This document shows, in pieces, positions 61,731-64,000 of a DNA stretch of 64,000 nt. Position 1 is the stretch's first letter. Each line of letters begins with the position of its first letter. The notes under the pieces are model-generated. The model made no database searches. It was not told where the DNA came from and was given only the letters and a program-made list of their open reading frames with translations. Location: assembly GCF_020535545.1 (NCBI RefSeq), contig NZ_CP084752.1, positions 3,003,501 through 3,067,500 of the forward strand, in the 5' to 3' direction. Both the position numbers and the translations under genes were made by a program. This stretch comes from Roseateles sp. XES5. GTDB taxonomy: Bacteria > Pseudomonadota > Alphaproteobacteria > Rhizobiales > Rhizobiaceae.

Positions 61731-61750
61731 CTCGTTACGGCCATTACGAG
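61731..61750. promoter_or_regulatory. 20-base dyad between BKACE and its regulator
   Basis: CTCGTTACGGCCATTACGAG is symmetric at 16 of 20 positions, in the middle of the 93-base divergent gap. It is well placed to bind the AraC/GATase-type regulator and control both directions. Confidence 0.6.
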
Positions 61751-61805
61751 CCAAGAGAAGGCGCAATGCTTTCACTTTTCGGATCCATCCTTGACAATTC
61801 GAGAG

Positions 61806-62801
61806 ATGAAAAAGCATGCTTGCCACATGCTCGATCCCTCCGCCGATACGCTCGACATCGATATTCTCGTGCTGCCCGAGACGAACCTCATTCTCGTCGC
61901 CTCGGTCATCGAGCCCTTGCGCGCGGCCAACCGCATCTCCGGCCAGGCGCTCTACCGCTGGCGTATTTTCTCGCCGGACGGATTGCCGGTCGAGACGCGC
62001 AGCCGCATCCCGGTGCCGGTCGATGGCCCGTTCCGGCCGGAGAAGGAGGCGCATCCGCTCTTCGTGCTTTCCTCCTATCAATGGCAGATGAGTGCGACGC
62101 CTCTGTTGCGGCGCCAGCTTTCGCAGACGGCGCGTTATCGCACGGCCATGGCCGGTATCGAATCGGGCAGCTGGCTGCTCGCCGAGGCGAGCCTGCTCGA
62201 CGGCCATTCGGTGACGATCCATTGGGAGGACATGGAGGAATTCGCCTCGCGCTATCCGCAGATCGCCGTGATGCGTGAGCGTTTCGTCATCGACGGCAAA
62301 CGGCTGACGACCGGCGGCTCGCTGCCGACGCTCGACCTGATGCTGGAGATCATCCGCCGCCGGCAGGGCTATTCGCTGGCGCTCGAAGTCTCGCGCCTCT
62401 TCATCTACGAACACGAGCGCACCGGGGGCCTGCTGCAGGTGCCGGCGCTCGGCAACATGCGAGTCGCAGACCAACGTGTGAGCCAGGCGGTGCGGCTGAT
62501 GGAAGAGACGGTGGATGCGCCGTTGACGCTGGCGCGGCTCGCCAGGCGCGTGGGCATCAGCGCGCGGCATTTGCAGGACCTCTTCCAGGAAACCATGGGT
62601 GTCGCCCCGCACCAGCACTATCTGGCGCTGCGCCTCAATGCCGCCCGGCGCAAGGTGATCGAGACCAGGGCGGAATTCGCCGACATCGCCGCGCTCACCG
62701 GTTTCAATTCGTCCTCCGCCTTCTCCCGCAGCTACCGCGCGCATTACCACGAAAGCCCGACGGAGACGCGGCGGCGGCTGCGGACCGGGGCCAAGACTTA
62801 G
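61806..62801 (+). CDS. GATase1-AraC transcriptional regulator (CdhR-like)
   Basis: Regulator of 331 residues. N-terminal DJ-1/PfpI-type amidotransferase-like ligand domain (DIDILVLPETNLILVASVIE; AGIESGSWLLAEASLLDGHS) and C-terminal double AraC helix-turn-helix (LTLARLARRVGISARHLQDL; FADIAALTGFNSSSAFSRSY). This build is shared by GlxA/CdhR/GbdR proteins, which activate carnitine and betaine catabolism in other bacteria. Upstream ATG 61806 is preferred; ATG 61827 is a possible shorter start. Divergent from the catabolic operon, most likely its carnitine- or dehydrocarnitine-responsive activator. Confidence 0.92.
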   Translation: MKKHACHMLDPSADTLDIDILVLPETNLILVASVIEPLRAANRISGQALYRWRIFSPDGLPVETRSRIPVPVDGPFRPEKEAHPLFVLSSYQWQMSATPLLRRQLSQTARYRTAMAGIESGSWLLAEASLLDGHSVTIHWEDMEEFASRYPQIAVMRERFVIDGKRLTTGGSLPTLDLMLEIIRRRQGYSLALEVSRLFIYEHERTGGLLQVPALGNMRVADQRVSQAVRLMEETVDAPLTLARLARRVGISARHLQDLFQETMGVAPHQHYLALRLNAARRKVIETRAEFADIAALTGFNSSSAFSRSYRAHYHESPTETRRRLRTGAKT

Positions 62802-62900
62802 GTCGAGTCCGGTGAATTGAGGTACGGCGGAGCTGCGCCCGCCTCTTGTCTTGTCGCACTGTCCGACGCCTAAGCGGTGCCGCCTCGGCTGGACATGTTC

Positions 62901-64000
62901 CTAAGCCTTCGAGAGGAGCGCCAGCATGGTCTCAGCCGCCTGCCGGGAGAGGGCGTCGCGCGGCCAGACGAGGCTGAGCGACTGCTGGTAGGCGGCATCG
63001 AGCGGCAGCAGCGTCGGCGGCGGCGCGATGTTGGCGACGGAGTGCTCCGGCAGCACCGAGAGATGGCCGTGGTCCAGCACGAGGTTGATGATGACGGGGA
63101 TCGAATCGACCTCGACCAGCGTCAGCCGGGCACGGTCGGCAGGTGACAGCGCGGCTTCCAGAAAACGATCCGTCATCTGGCGCAGACCGCTGCGCGGGCT
63201 GGGAACCGCGATGGGATAGCGCCGCAACAGGGCGGCGATATCCTGCCGTTCGGCCTCTTCGAGCGCGCGCGGGGCGGCGAGGGCGAGTTGCGAGCGGCCG
63301 ATCAACTGGCCGTCGAATTCGGCGGGATAGCGATCCGTATCGAGCAGGATCAGGTCGAAGCGGCGGGTTTTCAGGCCGGAGACGAGATCGTCCGCGGTGG
63401 TGGAGGAGAGGAACAGCGGCTGGCGGGGCCGGGCCGCGCGCCATTTGACCGCAAGGCGCGCCAGCAGGGCGGCGATCTCGCTTTCATGGCCGAAGGGAAT
63501 GACGGTGCCGAGCCGCCACGTCGCGGCGGAGCGGCGAAACCGCTCGGCCGAGGCGGCAGAGAGCGCCTCCCAGGCTGTGCCGATGCGCTCGGCAAGGGCG
63601 AGCGCCTCGAGGCCGGCCGGCGTGCAGCTTATGCCGGCCGCCGACCGGGCGAGCAGCTTGCAGCCGATGGTCTGCTCCAGATGCGTGAGCTGGCGGGTGA
63701 GTTGCGGCTGGCCGAGGCCGAGATTTTTGGCGGCCGCATTGATGCTGCCGGCTCTTGCGGCGGCGGCGAAGCGGGCGAGGGCGGGAAGCGGGATGGCAGG
63801 CACCGTTGCCGCGCCGGTCCCCAGGGCGGCGAGCGCGGTGGCGGCGTGGGCGATCTCGGCAAAGCGCGGCAGGCGCGCCTCGGCCTCCAGCGTCGGAACG
63901 AGTGCCTGCCCGTCGCGGCGCACCAGCGGCACGGAAAGCACGGCCTCGACCCGGCGAAGCGCCGCGCTGGCGCTGGAGGCGGGCCGGCCGGCAGCGGCGG
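62901..64000 (-). CDS. LysR-type regulator with two DNA-binding domains (partial)
   Basis: The frame runs off the right edge. Visible residues (about 366) start with the end of one LysR winged helix (SASAALRRVEAVLSVPLVRR), then a short linker, then a second complete winged helix (LPALARFAAAARAGSINAAA, KNLGLGQPQLTRQLTHLE) and a standard effector domain (DDLVSGLKTRRFDLILLDTD; SGLRQMTDRFLEAALSP). A doubled helix-turn-helix is unusual for LysR proteins. Convergent with the CdhR-like gene, so functional linkage is open. Confidence 0.85.
   Translation of the reverse strand, partial: AAAGRPASSASAALRRVEAVLSVPLVRRDGQALVPTLEAEARLPRFAEIAHAATALAALGTGAATVPAIPLPALARFAAAARAGSINAAAKNLGLGQPQLTRQLTHLEQTIGCKLLARSAAGISCTPAGLEALALAERIGTAWEALSAASAERFRRSAATWRLGTVIPFGHESEIAALLARLAVKWRAARPRQPLFLSSTTADDLVSGLKTRRFDLILLDTDRYPAEFDGQLIGRSQLALAAPRALEEAERQDIAALLRRYPIAVPSPRSGLRQMTDRFLEAALSPADRARLTLVEVDSIPVIINLVLDHGHLSVLPEHSVANIAPPPTLLPLDAAYQQSLSLVWPRDALSRQAAETMLALLSKA

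Overview
This 64 kb window is high-G+C alphaproteobacterial DNA, most likely chromosome or a large replicon of a member of the Rhizobiaceae (Rhizobium, Ensifer, Agrobacterium or Shinella type). The evidence is the gene content (aap-type amino-acid transport, a YdcSTUV-W type polyamine operon, a carnitine dehydrogenase-thioesterase fusion, tandem GcvT-family oxidoreductases), TGA-N9-TCA iron-responsive boxes, and short mosaic or palindromic intergenic repeats of the kind that litter rhizobial genomes. I see no rRNA, tRNA, phage, insertion sequence or CRISPR array. Nearly all of the window is coding, in tight operons with frequent ATGA overlaps.

Layout. 1-4386 (minus): a dipeptide-type ABC importer (binding protein and two permeases, the last cut by the window edge) with its LuxR-type regulator; identical palindromes lie upstream of both. 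4775-5944: a beta-lactamase-fold serine hydrolase of the 6-aminohexanoate-dimer hydrolase type. 6047-9070: a GntR regulator and a chemoreceptor. 9101-10884 (minus): an amine or amino-acid oxidase and a cupin. 11410-19040: an Aap-like amino-acid importer without an ATPase, an amidohydrolase, a sensor kinase and FixJ-like regulator, and a secreted HbpS/GlcG-like protein. 19195-24434: a small secreted protein, a glutathione transferase, an unlisted 47-residue membrane protein, and a lipid A phosphoethanolamine transferase with its two-component system. 24606-26095: small genes and a short-chain dehydrogenase. 26161-34492: a LysR regulator divergent from an operon of two dimethylglycine-dehydrogenase-like proteins, a PEP-mutase-family protein and a non-pyrrolysine MttB-family methyltransferase. 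34533-36253: Lrp regulator, cysteine hydrolase, membrane protein. 36326-40357 (minus): TonB receptor, FhuF reductase and siderophore-binding protein behind two iron boxes. 40494-47368 (minus): a DUF1328 protein, then a polyamine-type ABC importer with aminobutyraldehyde dehydrogenase and a LysR regulator. 47492-49166: hydrolase, ACT protein and a PAAR-like exported protein. 49295-54441 (minus): a second dipeptide-type ABC importer. 54720-61712 (minus) with divergent regulator 61806-62801: a carnitine catabolic cluster. 62901-64000: a LysR-type protein with two DNA-binding domains, cut by the window edge.

How it fits together. The window is dominated by uptake and breakdown of nitrogen-rich small molecules: peptides, amino acids, polyamines and quaternary amines. 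The carnitine block (dehydrogenase-thioesterase, beta-keto acid cleavage enzyme, CoA ligase, acyl-CoA dehydrogenase, hydratase) would yield glycine betaine from carnitine and possibly from gamma-butyrobetaine. The MttB-like and dimethylglycine-dehydrogenase-like operon about 20 kb away could demethylate that betaine. The points I consider most worth testing are this betaine pathway, the sensor kinase / regulator / secreted HbpS-like arrangement, the paired palindromic operators at the first transporter, the hidden 47-residue membrane protein, and the repeat elements whose ends form the stop codons of neighbouring genes.
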